A DNA stretch of 64,000 nucleotides, taken from NCBI GenBank assembly GCA_039881145.1, contig JAYKKI010000133.1:762501-826500 (forward strand). Reading direction: 5' to 3'. This document shows positions 25,701 to 39,288 of this stretch, piece by piece. How positions within the stretch are numbered: position 1 is the stretch's first letter; every line of letters starts with the position of its first letter. Below the pieces are notes generated by a model. The model saw nothing but the letters and a program-made list of their open reading frames with translations, searched no databases and had not been told where the DNA came from. Both the position numbers and the translations under genes were made by a program. The stretch is from Druceiella hillmani (Eukaryota > Arthropoda > Insecta > Lepidoptera > Hepialidae).

Positions 25701-27474
25701 TTTTCCATCGTGTTTCAATAATGAATTTAATATGTTTATGAACTTATAGAATTTACAAACTTGTTTTGTATTTCAATTAATCCATTTATTAGGCAAAATA
25801 TTTTCATTCAACATGTCCTCGTCTGTATTTAAAGCATATATATGAAATAAAGTAAATTGATTCCACATATTTTTATGTTACTAATTTTTAATTGGATTCA
25901 ATTTATTTTTAAATTTGTATACTATATTAACTTTTGCTTACGGTGTCCTTTGCGCAGATTTTTAAATAATATTACTGAGTTTTTGTCATGATTATTATCA
26001 GCATGTTTCATCTTCCGCTAATTCCAGACCATATTCAAGGCGGACTACCATATACAGTCATCTGCCTTCTGCATCCAGTCGCACCCACTGGCTTATAAGG
26101 TCTTGAGTCGTTCTGGCTGTGTTTAATAGCGTATTTTAAAAAAAGGGTTAAAAAAATAATACACAGGCAAAAATTCTTAAAACTATTATGATTATTATAT
26201 ACCCTTAGGATTTTTAAATAACTACTGTGACATTTTGAATTCAAATAAAACTCATCCTGCAAAAGTTTTGTGCACACTAAGGTCTATACAAATATTTACT
26301 TTATTTTACAACGTAAACATGTTACCATTCAATAAATGTCATTGCCATGTTTCTCGGTAAAATTCAGGCAAATTCCTTGTCATGTTCATTTTAATTTATA
26401 ATTTTTATTTTACTAATTTTAAAAATGAGTTGACCATATTTTTTTGGCCATTTTAACAATATTTTTATAAATATATTAAACAATTCGTATTCTTGTAACT
26501 AGTTCTCTCTATTGTTCCCCACATGACTTAGAATTTAAAATAAATCGATTACTTTACTTGCTGCTTTGTAATTTCTCTATCAGTTTTTGTTAAGTTCTAA
26601 TATTTGGTATGTATCTGGGATAATATGTTATAATTTTGTTATCACAATGATTTTGCCAAGATGAATAAAAACCTTAGCAACATTTTTATCGATTTTTCTT
26701 GAAACATGTTTTTTAAAACCACTTCAACGGCTTAAAGCGAGTGTTGCGGGTAGATAAAATCGTCTAAACGTTATATTTCACTGTTTTTTGATTGTTTAAA
26801 TCTCAATTTCAATAAAATGATTTATGAAATGATTTGTACCAAGTATCTTCAATTTTTAGAATTAAATAGACCATTTTGAATAGCACCTGAACCTACGACT
26901 TTAACAAAAGGTCAAATGAAAGATTTTATTGTGAATTTATCTTTCTTAAGTCACCTTTTTAAACTATGTAACAACGAGACAGAAAGTGAGGGTGGAGGTT
27001 GATGTTTAGATGTGGTCGAATCATCGTTATTTCAATAATATAGCTATTTAAATTTTTGCGCAAACGTCTGTAGATTGTTTCAGAAAAAATGCTTCGATAA
27101 TTTTTCTATCCGTTACTATCTGTATGTACATTGTTTTCTTTTCATTTGAAGATTCCGAAATTTCCACGGTTTCTAGATCTAAACTTTTCTCATTTTTGTA
27201 AAATGTATTTTAATCTACGACTATATGATATTTAATGTAAAATTTTGTGTATAAATTCAACGTGGCAAAGGGATAAAATCTACGTGTTTAAAATATTGTG
27301 GTGTCTTCGAAATTTATAAGTAGACGTGGTACGAGGAAATCTTTTTACAGCTTATCGCCCTTCATTATTTTACCTTGATAACATCAGTACCAAAAAAATC
27401 TATTAAAAGTGGTAAAAAAATTCTGTGCTTACAAAATAGAAGTCAATTTTTACTTTTATTCTTCATATATTACA
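22782..27474. other. Very AT-rich spacer, nothing recognised
   Basis: No gene is supported. At about 26035-26115 a compositionally distinct patch (minus strand: AAGCCAGTGGGTGCGACTGG, then ATGCAGAAGGCAGATGACTG) may be a fragment of a retrotransposon or SINE, but I cannot name it. Confidence 0.4.
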
Positions 27475-27475
27475 T

Positions 27476-27536
<61 letters not shown>

Positions 27537-27543
27537 CATTATA
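27467..27543. repeat. (TA)n microsatellite bounded by 13-bp direct repeats
   Basis: ATATTACATTATA occurs at 27467-27479 and identically at 27531-27543, with an interrupted TA tract between them. Confidence 0.9.
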
Positions 27544-28406
27544 GTTTCTTTGTATTTTGACTTTTTTATAAACGTATTAATCTCTTTTAAAATGTTACAA
27601 CCGAAACACTATTTATCTCATTTAATTATGGATAATTTTATTTTGATGAAGTACCCAGATGATGTATATAAGAAAAGAAGACAAAACTATTCCGTTTAAT
27701 GATGACAATATAGGAATTTTGTTACTAAAGTTAATAAACTTAACATCCTAATGATTAAAATTGCTAAAATATTGTAAATATTCAGTAGTAAGATTACATA
27801 CAACTATAAATTACATTTCCATACTGTATGAGGAAAAAAACAATAAAAACAAACATATTTTGTCACCACTATCCTGTTTGGTATTATTATTTAATTAGTA
27901 CAAATAAGTGAATCCTTCACCCTCAACAGACTATGGAAGTTAAAAAAAATATTTCCGTTTTGGTAAGTGTTTTGTGACGTTAAATAACTCTTGGAGCGTA
28001 AGCCCTACCTCTACGTGACCAGTTGTCTTCATCTTTCATGGGATGGACGTCTAATTATAAATAATTTATATATTCTGCAATTATATTTTCCACAGCAAAA
28101 ACATAGTGTCATGGACAAGTAGTGAAATATAAAAAAAATCCATTCATATGTTTGAAAATGAAGCTCGTTCAATTCGCAATATTTGTTGTTTCAATTGGAG
28201 TTCTTTAATTGTGAAAAATTATATTTTCTAAAATTTACAATTTTAATTAAGTGGAATTAGGCAAATAATAAAATATACCATTATGCATCGAAACAACGCC
28301 TTGCTTAAATATTAAAATTCGCTGCAATACTTCAATTAGTTGTACAATATTATTCAAATTTCGTCACATGTATTTAACTCACTTTACTGATTACATTTCT
28401 GTCTTT
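27544..28406. other. AT-rich spacer, nothing recognised
   Basis: No gene-like reading frame. Confidence 0.4.
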
Positions 28407-28458
28407 GTTTAATTAATTACTTTCTGTCTACTGTTTAATTAATTACTTTCTGTCTCTA
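28407..28458 (+). repeat. Tandem duplication, 2 x 26 bp
   Basis: GTTTAATTAATTACTTTCTG plus six bases at 28407-28432 is repeated at 28433-28458. Further partial units (CTGTCTTTGTTTAATT) follow to about 28497. Confidence 0.9.
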
Positions 28459-30425
28459 TTACTGTCTTTGTTTAATTTAATTAGTCTTTGTTTATTTTTT
28501 TCGGATATTCTTTGTTTGTGGTATTTTAAAGTTTTTCCCTGTAGTCACTAAATTTAATACATTTGTCCAAAAATTGATTTGTTAAACGTATAATTATTCA
28601 ATGCTTTGGTGTGATTTAATGGACCTGGCCGGATGTAATTTTCTTCCACTCTGACGATATTTGCTTCTTAAACATGTATTTTTTTTTATTTATAAATCAT
28701 TATATTAATAATCTCTCTATCTTGATTTCAATAGTGCTTATGTTATCTGAAAAAATTATACTAGAGTTGTTTCGCCAGCCTAGAATACAGATTGTCATAG
28801 TATTAACCTACCTTTCCTACAATCACATTCTTCACCATAGTATTACGAGATGCAAGTCTTGATATGTTTTCGTACTTCATTGACTACTTCCGGAATGGGG
28901 TTTTGGAGTTGTTTGATAGTCTGCAACTGTTCACTAGTTAGAGTTTTGTATATTATAATTGCCGTGTTTGTTTTTTTTTATATTGTTCGTTATCTTTGGT
29001 ACATTATATAATAATCACTTCCTCATGGTAATTCCACGTATTCAGCACTTTGGATAAATTTGTAAGTTCGACATTGAGTTTTAAAAAAATAAAGAAATAA
29101 AATTAAGTATCATGTAAAATTTGAAATTTAATAGAATTAAGTTAATTCCACAGAGAGATATTTCAGATTTATAAAATTTTATTTAGACACAATATAATCC
29201 TGATATTTTGTATGAAATATATTTAAATGCTTTAATTTCAATTGCTAAATATAATGATCATATTACAAATTGTTGTAAAAAATATTTTAAGTATATTGAA
29301 CGCGAACTCAATGTTTTAATAGCGCGTTTCGTAATGGTTTGTAGATACGTATTAAATTATAACTGAGAAAAAGGATATTTCGTAAAAAATTCAACAATTT
29401 ATGGGCAAGGTTTTCTTTTCACTTTCATATTTATTTATGAAACATTTTGAAAGATAATGATCGAAAGTTGAAAAGAGTGAGAGTATTTGTCAGAGATAGT
29501 ATCAAACTGAATTTTAATTGAAACTTATGGAGTGAAAGTTTACTATTATGTGAATTTGTTTCACTGTTTATCGTTTTGTGGAAATAAATATGGTCGTTCA
29601 TTTTCTTCGTTAGAAAGATTTTCCCGAAGGTCTGTCCCTTCTTGTCCAGTTTGGATTATATTTCAGCTGCATAAAATGGAAATTATGTGTTGCCTCCCCT
29701 TCGAAGCTTAGGTAACTAGAAAAATATTCATAATTTTTCAACTTCTGAAATGAAATTAATTTTTCCCAGTCAAATAATAAATGCTATTTCTAATAAAACT
29801 GCAAAATTTTCATTCTAACCTTTAAGTAATTAGTGATTAGTCAATAGAGATAGTGAAAATTTCTAGCATAATAGAGTGATGATTAAATTATATCCATTAA
29901 AATGTCTAAGAATAATTACAGATGTAGTTTTTTTTATTATTTTTTCGTTAATGGGTCCATCGATTTATAAAATGAATTGCTAAATATAAGAAACTGCAAT
30001 TCGTTTCAGAAAATGTTCAATTGCAGATCTGTGTTATGCTACAAAATAAATGGAAGAAAACGAAAATCTATGAAGTTATATTAAAGTGGTATGAAAAAAT
30101 GTTCGAAATTTTGTAATTATGATTTATTCTCAAAACAAACAAATTTTTTTTTTGCTTATAATATTTGCTAAATATGTAGATTATTGCCAAGAAGTTAAGT
30201 AAATCAATAAAAAATTAAATCTATAGAAAAATATACACCAGATAATTAACCAAACCAACACTAAAGTACAGTGAATAAAAATATTAATTGATCATGATGA
30301 CCCAAGCCAACCATGGAGTGTTCTATGATATTAACGTAAAGGAGGGAGTTGAACAGAAGGACATGTTAAGATAATGGTAATATGCCTAATAAACCTAATA
30401 CCATGTTAAGTAAGTTAAACAGACG
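28459..30425. other. AT-rich spacer, nothing recognised
   Basis: No gene-like reading frame and no structured element seen. Confidence 0.4.
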
Positions 30426-30500
30426 ACCAATCAAATATCACAAACGAATGTTGACACGTGTATGTTGTGTATAAAAGAATAGATGTCTACGCACTCATAC
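30426..30500 (+). promoter_or_regulatory. Promoter-like cluster (CCAAT, CACGTG, TATAAAAG)
   Basis: CCAAT at about 30427-30431, an E-box CACGTG at 30455-30460 and TATAAAAG at 30470-30477 occur in that order on the + strand, followed about 25 bp later by TCATACATACAGTCC, which could hold a start site. A polyadenylation-like AATAAA lies at about 30584. The set might instead be the remains of a solo LTR, but I could not find matching ends or a target duplication. All of these motifs are short, so chance is a real alternative. Confidence 0.25.
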
Positions 30501-33480
30501 ATACAGTCCGAAAAACCTGTCAGAAATTATATCGATTTCGACACGAGGGAATGAATTATTAATATAATATGTTCATAATTTTAATAAATATGATGCCACG
30601 GTCAATCCTTTTATTATTTGCAGAAAGTTACATTCAATCACGCCCAGAATATACGAGAATTCGAATAATTATTTTTTTTATCTATCATATGGCATTGGTC
30701 ACCTCATAAAATGATCCCATAATTAAATTCGTTTCCTGTTTGATATGAACGACAATAGTTTACAAAGTGTTAATGTAGTTTAATCATCGAATATTCCAAA
30801 GTTATACTGTAACAAATCCAAGTATCCTTAATATAATCTTATAATACAAGTGTTAATAATGTAACCGGGAAATAATAGCTGGTTTTGCATAATCAGACTT
30901 TCGAACTTCAAACTTCACAAATTTCAAACTTTTGAAACAAGTGGGAGGGAAGAGCCCACTAAATTATATATGTGCCAGATAGGAACTTTAGAATCGAGAG
31001 AGATCATCACTGTGCATTTGCTTATATTCAAATATAGTTTGTTTTTTCAGATGCTATTCTACAATTGAGTCAATTTTCTTTTAGAACATCTTTTTATAAC
31101 AACAATTATTTACCAAAAACAACTGGAACACAACATCAAATCATGAATAAAAATAGTGGTTTTACGCTTTTTTGTTCTAATTTATTATTAGGAAAAATAG
31201 AACGGTTCTATATAACTACATTATTTTACGCCGAAACTAATAACGTTATATATTGAAATAAAATATACATATGGGACAGACCGCCCTCAAGATTGAAGTA
31301 TCAACCTAGGTAAAACCTTTTTTTAGATCAAAATAGGCTCTTTTGGTTGGATTATTTAGTCAGTTTAAATAAACATATTATCAACCAATGAAGAAATATT
31401 TATAACAACAGAACTCATAGGGAGGAAGTCATCTTGGAAATCGATTGGCTGGGTCCGAATTTGTCTAAAAATGTCTGTGCTAGATTACCTCAAAAGCGAT
31501 TGACACCGACACAGGTGTTAGTTGTTCACTTGTTTTGTAATCAACTCAAAGTAACAAAGCAATGGCGTTACTCGATCGGTGAAAGTACATCTAGGTACTA
31601 TATTTATATAATTTGTGTTTAAAGAACGCGATGCGTGTAAGAATCTTATTCATATTTAAAAGTAATTCCATGACAAAACCAAAATTCTTGATGAAAACAA
31701 TAACAAAAAGGTAGTGTGGCTCGTTTGATTTTGATTTTTTTAACAAAATCCTTGGACCGAATGTGAGGGAATTTATAAAGATTAAGAATTGTCTAGGAAC
31801 ATTCCCATTGCGTAGCTTTTTATTTAATTAGCGTAGCTCTCTATTGAAATACATAAGGTTAATGGCAATCTACATAAACATGAGATATATAAGTGGTAAC
31901 TATTGTAATTACTAGATAAGTGAAGAGCGGGCGGGGCGTGAGAGTGCCAGACAGCGTATTTCTACTCCAGTGATCAATTATTCAAAGCTTATCGATTTGG
32001 TAGAGGAAATGGAGGAAATTTGGAAAGGTGAATCTAATGAAGTCGTTTGATGTGACGTTTAACTATAACGACGTCATTTGCTTGTGACAGGATGAATTGG
32101 ATTGGAGTTTTTTGTGGCTGAACTGATTAATTCCTAATCTTATTTTATATTGATTGGCAATGTTACTGAATTTAGGATAATGATTATTTTTGTTGACGAG
32201 TATTGAGTAAATATTTATGTCGACGCCTCAATGAAACAATTTAATTCAACTGTACCATGAATTTTTGTACATCACTTACCTTATTATTTTTGCTGAATAA
32301 TACATATTGATATAATTTAATATTAACATTTAGCATAAGTTTTAAATTTAAATCAGTCATATTTTGGGCATCTAGTTTTGTCTCACTAATTTTATTTAAA
32401 TATTTTATTAGCTATTAATGACTCGTCCATTTGATTCCATGAAATATTTTCCCTCAATCACATTGAATCCTGCCACCAGATTTAAAAAAAAAAACTTGGT
32501 ATCGAATTTTCATCGGAAATTAGAAATTGAATACCAAAAAATTATAATGTTGCGAAATGAGAAGTTTATTTTCGATTTATGTAACGGTTTTCATTTATTG
32601 ATATTTGATTGTAATTGAGGGAACTGCTAGTTTTTTGAGGGTTTTCCACGAATAAAGCAGTTTGATATTTTTTTCCTGTCAAATACACTTTCTTGATGTG
32701 CGAATTGGATTATTTGAATTTGTTGAAAATGAAATACATTAAGACCAATATACTTGATACATTTAATTTTCCTTTTTCTATTTCTGGTGCATTAATAGAA
32801 ACTTCACGGTGGAGCGCACGTCTTATTTTTATTTACCACAAATCACATTTCTGAGGTAAAGGTATAGTAAAAAGAGATATTTGGAAAAGAAAAATTAGGC
32901 GCAAATAAATCTTCAACAAGGGTTTCAATTTATATAGCGATTAACACCGTCACTCACTAGTTAGTCACTTCGTATCTTGAACTGTTTTCGTGAACTGGTG
33001 TTACGTGCGATATATTGTATTTAAAATAATCGAAATCATTTTGAAATTTCCATTTTGCTTTGAATTGCTATGCTGTATACTGAAAATATTTTATTCCGGT
33101 GTATAACTAACGTAAAGTACACATCAATGTACAGATATGTGTGTATGTATGAATAAATATACCGTGGATATTCTTTTCAATTTCTTCACACCTTTGTATG
33201 TGAAGTTAAAAACTAAGAATTAGTATTTGCAATTTATATACTTGTTAATCATCCAAGATGATAATTTGGGACAATTTTCTGTTTACATAGTCCATCCATT
33301 ATTCACTTTAGACGGATTATCCGTGTCAAAGTAAACTACCTAAGCTCAACATAAAATTATCGGTAACAAATAAACGAATATGTAAACTTTTTTTTCAGGA
33401 CAAAAAAATTATAGATACTGATGACACTTCACATTCAATTTATTTGAGGTTTTGCTTAATTTGTTTGATATTTCATAACT
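30501..33480. other. AT-rich spacer, nothing recognised
   Basis: A G+C-richer patch at about 31925-31970 (GAGCGGGCGGGGCGTGAGAG) stands out but has no identifiable origin. Short reading frames at 31065-31622 and 32418-32618 have no motif. Confidence 0.4.
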
Positions 33481-33532
33481 CGTAGAGCGCTGCGACTGAT
33501 AACAGGTGGTCGAGTATTTGAATGCCGCGTAT
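33481..33532 (+). other. tRNA-like or tRNA-SINE-head-like remnant
   Basis: CGTAGAGCGCTGCGACTGAT, then AACAGGTGGTCGAG, then TATTTGAATGCCGCG has the order of a D-arm, anticodon region and B-box (consensus GGTTCGANTCC), but the B-box is degenerate and no acceptor stem can be paired. It is most likely a decayed tRNA-derived SINE head or a chance similarity, not a functional tRNA. Confidence 0.25.
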
Positions 33533-36276
33533 TTTTTTATTCCTCATTAGTCGATTTTTTAATTAAAAAAATATTTTCTGGGATTCTTTATTCACCTGGA
33601 TGACAAGAGTAATACATAAGCAACATTTTGTTGTGTCTAGTTTAATAGTTAAGGGGTGGAAGCGAAACGAAACAAGAAACTAATAAACTTTTGCATTTAA
33701 AATATTAGCAAGGCAAAGATACTAACAAGGCAAAGGAAATTTTATATTTAAGATTGCATTATATAACATATTTCAAGTTTTATTTCATATATTCCAGCCT
33801 ATCAAAGATTGCTAGTTATCGTCATATTTTTTTGTAAATTAATATATTTTAAATTTGACTTTATTTGCACAACATACACAAATTCCTATACATTTTTCAT
33901 TATGTTAATCTATTCATATATATGTCTGCAGTATGTAGATAAAGATAAAACTATTTGTACTTTCCATATCCCCTACTCATTTCCAACTCCACCGCATTAC
34001 ATAATTGAATAATATATGTATACATCATCCTTTTCTGCGGAGTAGATATATGATTTTTTCGACTGTTAATTACGTAAAATACCGATCGAACCAGAAACAG
34101 TTCCATCAAGATAACCAAAAAATATACTTCGTACATATCCGACACGTAATTAATATTCATGAAATCGAACTATATTGAGATATAGCACTGTTGGATATAA
34201 TAAAAGACTTACTGTATACCGTTTAGGCGTAGAGCTTTTCTGAGCTTTTGCGACGAGATGCGAGTCGAGCTGTTTGGTCGATAAGCTCCGCGCCGGTCTT
34301 CTTGGCATGCGGTAGCGTTTGTAAATTTTTAACATCTGGTTTTACTTGGATAATAAAGGATAAATTAATGTATTTTGTTTCATAGTGCAAAATTGTTTAA
34401 GGGAAAAAAGAGAAGCAACTAGAATTGTTGTTTGGAAACAATTAAATTATATCGGTTTTGTGTCTGGTTTTTGTGATTGATAAAGAGTTATGATGGTGAA
34501 TTAAGACGCAATATTATGAAATATTATCAGTACTCGTAAAATATGTTCTGATAGATTAGAATATGGTAATTAGTAAGTAACTTGGAAGTCAAGGAAGCTA
34601 CTCTAAAAAAGAAAACAATGTCAAATCTTACATACAGCCATTAATGGAATTTCAATAAGACGTGACGTCCTATCGCAACAAAATAACGTTTCTAATACTA
34701 TATATGAATATATACTGAGAGCTTTTTATTATTTTATAATTATATATTATTTGACTAATTAAATCTCCTTACAATCCTCACAATAAATATCGTTTTTTAT
34801 AAAGCAAAATTCATCAGTAAGATGAATTGTGTGTCACTTAGGATATATGCTTAATAAAGAATCAAAGTCATTCTTCGTTAAAATCAATGTCATTTGTGAA
34901 ATGAGTATGAGAAAAATTTTTCAACTTTCCCCTCACCACATACGGTTAATTCCTATTACTAGTTATAGTAAATTTAAAAACATGCATTTAAAAATATGCA
35001 TAGTAAAAGTTATATTTGGAAAAGTTAGAAAAAAGAGGCTTTATTTTCTGTGCTTAAGCTTTTTTCGCTACTTAAGCGTTTGCAAACATTAATAATAATG
35101 GAAAATAATTATATATCTCAGAAAACACTTGTTTTAATTATCACCAGTTAATAATCATAAAATAAAAAAACGGCAATAAAAATGCCGATGAAGTGATAAT
35201 TTATATTTTTAAAAAAAATTCATTCGGATTTACCAATGAAAGTAATTGTGTATCCAATTACTTGTTTTTAAAATCCAAATGTGTATTTAATTCTTATAAA
35301 AAAGTATTTACATATATAAAAACATAAATAATTGATTCTAAAATTTTGCCATGAAATGTATGGTATTGCGAAAATAAATTTAATAATTTAAGAAAGAAGA
35401 AAAACATTCCAGTCTTTTAACCGTTTCTCAGTATAATTGTTACTTTCCCTAACTTCAAAGACTTTGTGTGCGGGTTAATCACCTTTCGTAAGCCTTTGGT
35501 TTAATATTTGGTTGATTTATGGCCTATAAAACACAATTACGAAGTAGTTAAAAAGATATTTATTGTATGCATTGTTCGCACCCATCAGAAGTTCCACGCG
35601 TTCTCATTCGCTAGATTATAATAAACTCTGTTATTTGCTTTGAAATTACATGTTTTATAACTTCATTAGTATATTTTACAAAGATATATTTGATTAAGAT
35701 TTTTCCAACCGATATTAAATCTATCAAAGAAATGAAATATTTTTGATTATGCGTGGAAACTAGACATAATTCTTAGCATGACCTCTAGCATAAAGAGCAA
35801 AAAGAAAACTAAATGATGCGTCTTTCAAGAAAAAACTTACTATTGGAAATTTCTTTTATTTGTTATTTAAAGGAAAGGTTTTTTTGGAAAGCATCACAAA
35901 TATTGAATTGCAATAAAACCACGTTTAATAATCATTGAGGGTTGTTTGTTTGGTGAAACGCTTCGAAGAACATGTTTTACAATTTATTTATAAACTTTTA
36001 ACAGTAAAAAATGACACCATTGAAGTTCGAGACGAAGTTAATCGCTCGAGGGGTTTTATTAGTTTTATTATTCAATTTTAATGTATAATGTTATAAAAGA
36101 ACTAAAAAACAACTCGTACATAGTTTGAAGATAAATAAATTACTTAACATAAGTCATGTTTGATAAGCACTTAAGAACGTAGTGAATACTTAAAATATAT
36201 AATATAATTATGTACATAAATTAAAAAAATAAAAACGCACCTTGTGTATCGTTTGATGAGAAATTCCTTTATTCAA
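33533..36276. other. AT-rich spacer, nothing recognised
   Basis: About 34220-34325 is a G+C-richer patch with an open minus-strand frame rich in Arg and Lys but no family match. The rest is ordinary AT-rich DNA. Confidence 0.4.
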
Positions 36277-36308
36277 CCCTTTACTATAGTCGTTAGTCCA
36301 ATGGACAC
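36277..36308 (+). repeat. piggyBac left terminal/subterminal repeat
   Basis: Left TIR followed by GTCCAATGGACAC at 36296-36308. The same 13-mer recurs at 36460-36472, where it is followed by ACTACTATAG. The pairing of GTCCAATGGACAC with an ACTATAG motif at both places suggests a subterminal transposase-binding site, by analogy with the family. Confidence 0.5.
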
Positions 36309-36534
36309 AAGTCGAATTTTCAAAGTCTGGTATGAACTTAGGGGGGAAACAATTCCTCACCGCTTTCAGTACCTTCCGTTAATAGGCGGGAGTACTTCAT
36401 ATAGATCGGCTTGCGCGTTTCGCTAGCTATTCCTAAGGTAGGTATTGGCTTTCGTGCGGGTCCAATGGACACACTACTATAGATACGTTATTTTCTTTTT
36501 ATATTTTATTTTGTATTTTGTTCTAGTTATCGCT

Positions 36535-38304
36535 ATGGCAAATTTCAACGAGGAGGATATGTTAGAGCACTTGTTGAATGAAGAATAAGAAGGAAATGAT
36601 GAAGAAATTGATGAAAACTCCTTACGTACTTGTAATGCTGAAAAACGTTCAAATAATGAATTCTAGATAATGATGAGTACTTTATATTAAATAGTGAATA
36701 CATGCAGTAACTCTAATATCAAACTGCGAAAGTTTGTTGATAATACTACAAGTGAGGAACCACATTCTCCCGTGTATTATTACGGCAACAATCCTATAAG
36801 TGGGCTAAAGCACCACCAGCCCGAAATTTGCGAGTTAGAAGTCAAAATATTATCAGATTGCCATGTACTAGATCTCGATCAAGACCTGTTGAGCCGCACC
36901 AACCCAATGAAACATTGAATTTATTGTTTGACAGAAATATGAAGGAAAAAATACTATTTTGGACCAATAAAAAATAGAAAGGTTGAATTGGAAATATAAG
37001 TCTATTGATCCTTCGGAATTGAGAAAATACTCACAAGAAGAACTGGACTGTTTCTTAGGACTGTTGATAGATTCTGCCGTGTTTAAATCGAACCACGAAA
37101 CCATTATGTTGCTATTTGCAACTGACGGAACTGAAAGAGCCTATATTCCGGCTAAGCATGTCTTCTTTGCGATTTTATATACTCCTAATATGCATTAGCT
37201 TCGACAACCCTGAAGACAAAAACGAGCGAAAAAAATGGACCCTGGATGTATCACAAAAAATATTATAAATTAATTTATTAAACATTCTTAATAACATTAC
37301 TTAATTGGCGCTAATGACATAGTATACGGGATGTTAGTAGGTTTTCGCGGACGTTGTGGCTTCAAAATGCATATTCTAAGCAAACTTAATAAATATGGTC
37401 TTAAAATGCAATGTCTTGCAAACTCTAAAACATATTATGTCCTAAATATCTATTTTTGCTGTGGAAAAAGTACTGATGGGCTCACTTCCACAGATGAGAA
37501 AAAAAATGTCCTGTTCCAGTGCAAGCTTTTTTACGATTATATCAGCCAATTTTGAACTCAAATCGTAATTTGGCAACGGATAATTTGTATGCCTCCATGG
37601 AACTTGTCAATACTTTGCTATCAAAAAAACGTTATGGTTGTAGGGACAATGAAAAAAAAACAAAAGGGAAATTCCCAAAGAATTTTTGCCCCACAAAGAC
37701 CATCTAATCGGATCGTCACTGTTTATTACAAAGGAAACAACAATTATCAGCTATGCACCGAAAAAAATAAAAGCGCCATCCTTGTATCTTGGATGCGTCA
37801 CGAAACTAACAAGCCACAGTCCATTAACAAGCCTGAAATAATTCAGTACTATAATAGCACAAAAGCGGTATTGATTCTGTTGACCAGATGTGCTCAGTAT
37901 ATTCAAGTAGTCGTAGAACACAATGTTGGCCTATGCCTACTCTATAACGACTATCGAACATAAGTGCATTTAATGCTTACACCATCCAACATAGTCATGA
38001 GACAGCTACGAAAATAACACGTATGATATTTTTGTAACGTCTCGATAAGTTTTTATGCAAACCATATATGAAATTGAGGTGCTATAATCAAAGACTGCCC
38101 TCACATCTTCGAATCCTCACATTTCTTTTAAACTTACATTGGAAAATGAAGAAACTTCTGGCGAGACCCTACAATTAGATAAAAACAAAAGGAAGGGATA
38201 CTCACTTTGTTTACCAAATAAGAGAGCAAAGACACTTATGCACTAAGTGCAAGCAACCCATATGCATGACACGTGCAAATATCGTATGTAATTCATGCAT
38301 ATAA
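36535..38304 (+). pseudogene. piggyBac-type transposase, inactivated
   Basis: The probable start ATG is 36535-36537 and opens an acidic N-terminus (MANFNEEDMLEHLLNEE), followed almost at once by an in-frame stop. Recognisable blocks follow across several frames: FKSNHE and LFATDGTERA (36983-37198); GFRGRCGFK, LNKYGLKMQCLANSKTYY (37331-37555); NSNRNLATDNLYASMEL (second catalytic Asp present); NKPEIIQYYNSTK; a frame-shifted GIDSVDQMCS (third Asp region); and a C-terminal Cys-rich tail with CTKCKQPIC ending at the stop 38302-38304. The block that normally holds the first catalytic Asp reads VYGML just before VGFRGRC, so that residue seems replaced by Tyr. Total span is about 590 codons, close to the usual ~590. 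Many stops and frameshifts make it non-functional. Confidence 0.88.
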
Positions 38305-38670
38305 TTGGTCAATTGTCAGAATTTTTCAGAAAAGGGTTCTTTTTTTGTTAATTTTCTAAAAACATTTACTTTAGTCTTTTAAGAAATTATAATTTGGTTT
38401 CTCTTTTTTCATTTTCTATTTTTTTTTAATTACAATGTTATCCAGTTTAAACCTAAGAAAATAATGGATTGATTTTTAAGTGCCATTTAGATATATAAGA
38501 AAATGTTATCGTTGTTGATTCTGAATATATTTTCGTTATAAAGCATAATTTTAGTTTTTATTGAAACATTCTGAAAAAAATCACACAATTGGATTTTATA
38601 ATCACCTTAAAATACAGGGAATACTGGGCCCCCTACTATAGAACAGTATTTTTCACCACTATAGTATGTG

Positions 38671-39288
38671 TTAAAAATAACGCCCCTTATATCGTTTCAG
38701 GAGAAATGATTTATCACACGTACGCAACTATATGAATTTAACTTCGCAGTAAATATTTAACAATACAAAAAAAATTATTTTTGTGGCGTTTATAACTAGC
38801 CAATTCAAAAATTATCTACAAATAAAATTTAGAAAAATTGTTCGATATGTAATAGCCCTGCTACAATTTTTATCTAAATATTTCTGAGTGTAAACCATTG
38901 AAATGTGTGCGAGTTAATATTGTTCATTACTACGCCCAATTTCTTAATTTTGCTAACCAGTACCATATTTCAATTTAATCTATATTAATGAAGCAACGTA
39001 ACTGGTTTAAGAACAGTGAAAATTTTATATGGGTAGAAGAATTAATTTAAATCTAAAAATTTCATTAAACATGAAACATTGTCACGAAACACACAAGAGG
39101 CGCGCCTTAACAATACTTTGGTACAATCTATAACCAGAAAAGAACTTTCAATAATAACTTATAGAAAACTACACAATATTTTATAAACTAACAAAGTTAG
39201 TGGTGGTGTGTATAATTTGGTTTTCTGACAAATATTAAAATTATTATATTTTGATGCCTAAGAACTGTAAATAAAATCAAAGAATTCC
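38671..39288. other. AT-rich spacer, nothing recognised
   Basis: No gene-like reading frame. Confidence 0.4.

Larger units (their letters stand above)
36277..38670 (+). mobile_element. Dead piggyBac-family DNA transposon, ~2.4 kb
   Basis: The interior encodes a broken piggyBac-type transposase on the + strand. Proposed ends: left CCCTTTACTATAGTCGTTAG (from 36277) and right, read inward, CACATACTATAGTGGTGAA (to 38670). They share TACTATAGT(C/G)GT. TTAA at 38671-38674 on the right and TCAA at 36273-36276 on the left fit the TTAA target duplication of piggyBac with one later substitution. A length near 2.4 kb is typical of the family. The exact outermost bases are uncertain because only about 11 of the terminal bases agree. 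Confidence 0.75.

Noticed and set aside
33481..33532. Functional tRNA gene
   Set aside because: B-box is degenerate and no acceptor stem or complete cloverleaf can be formed.
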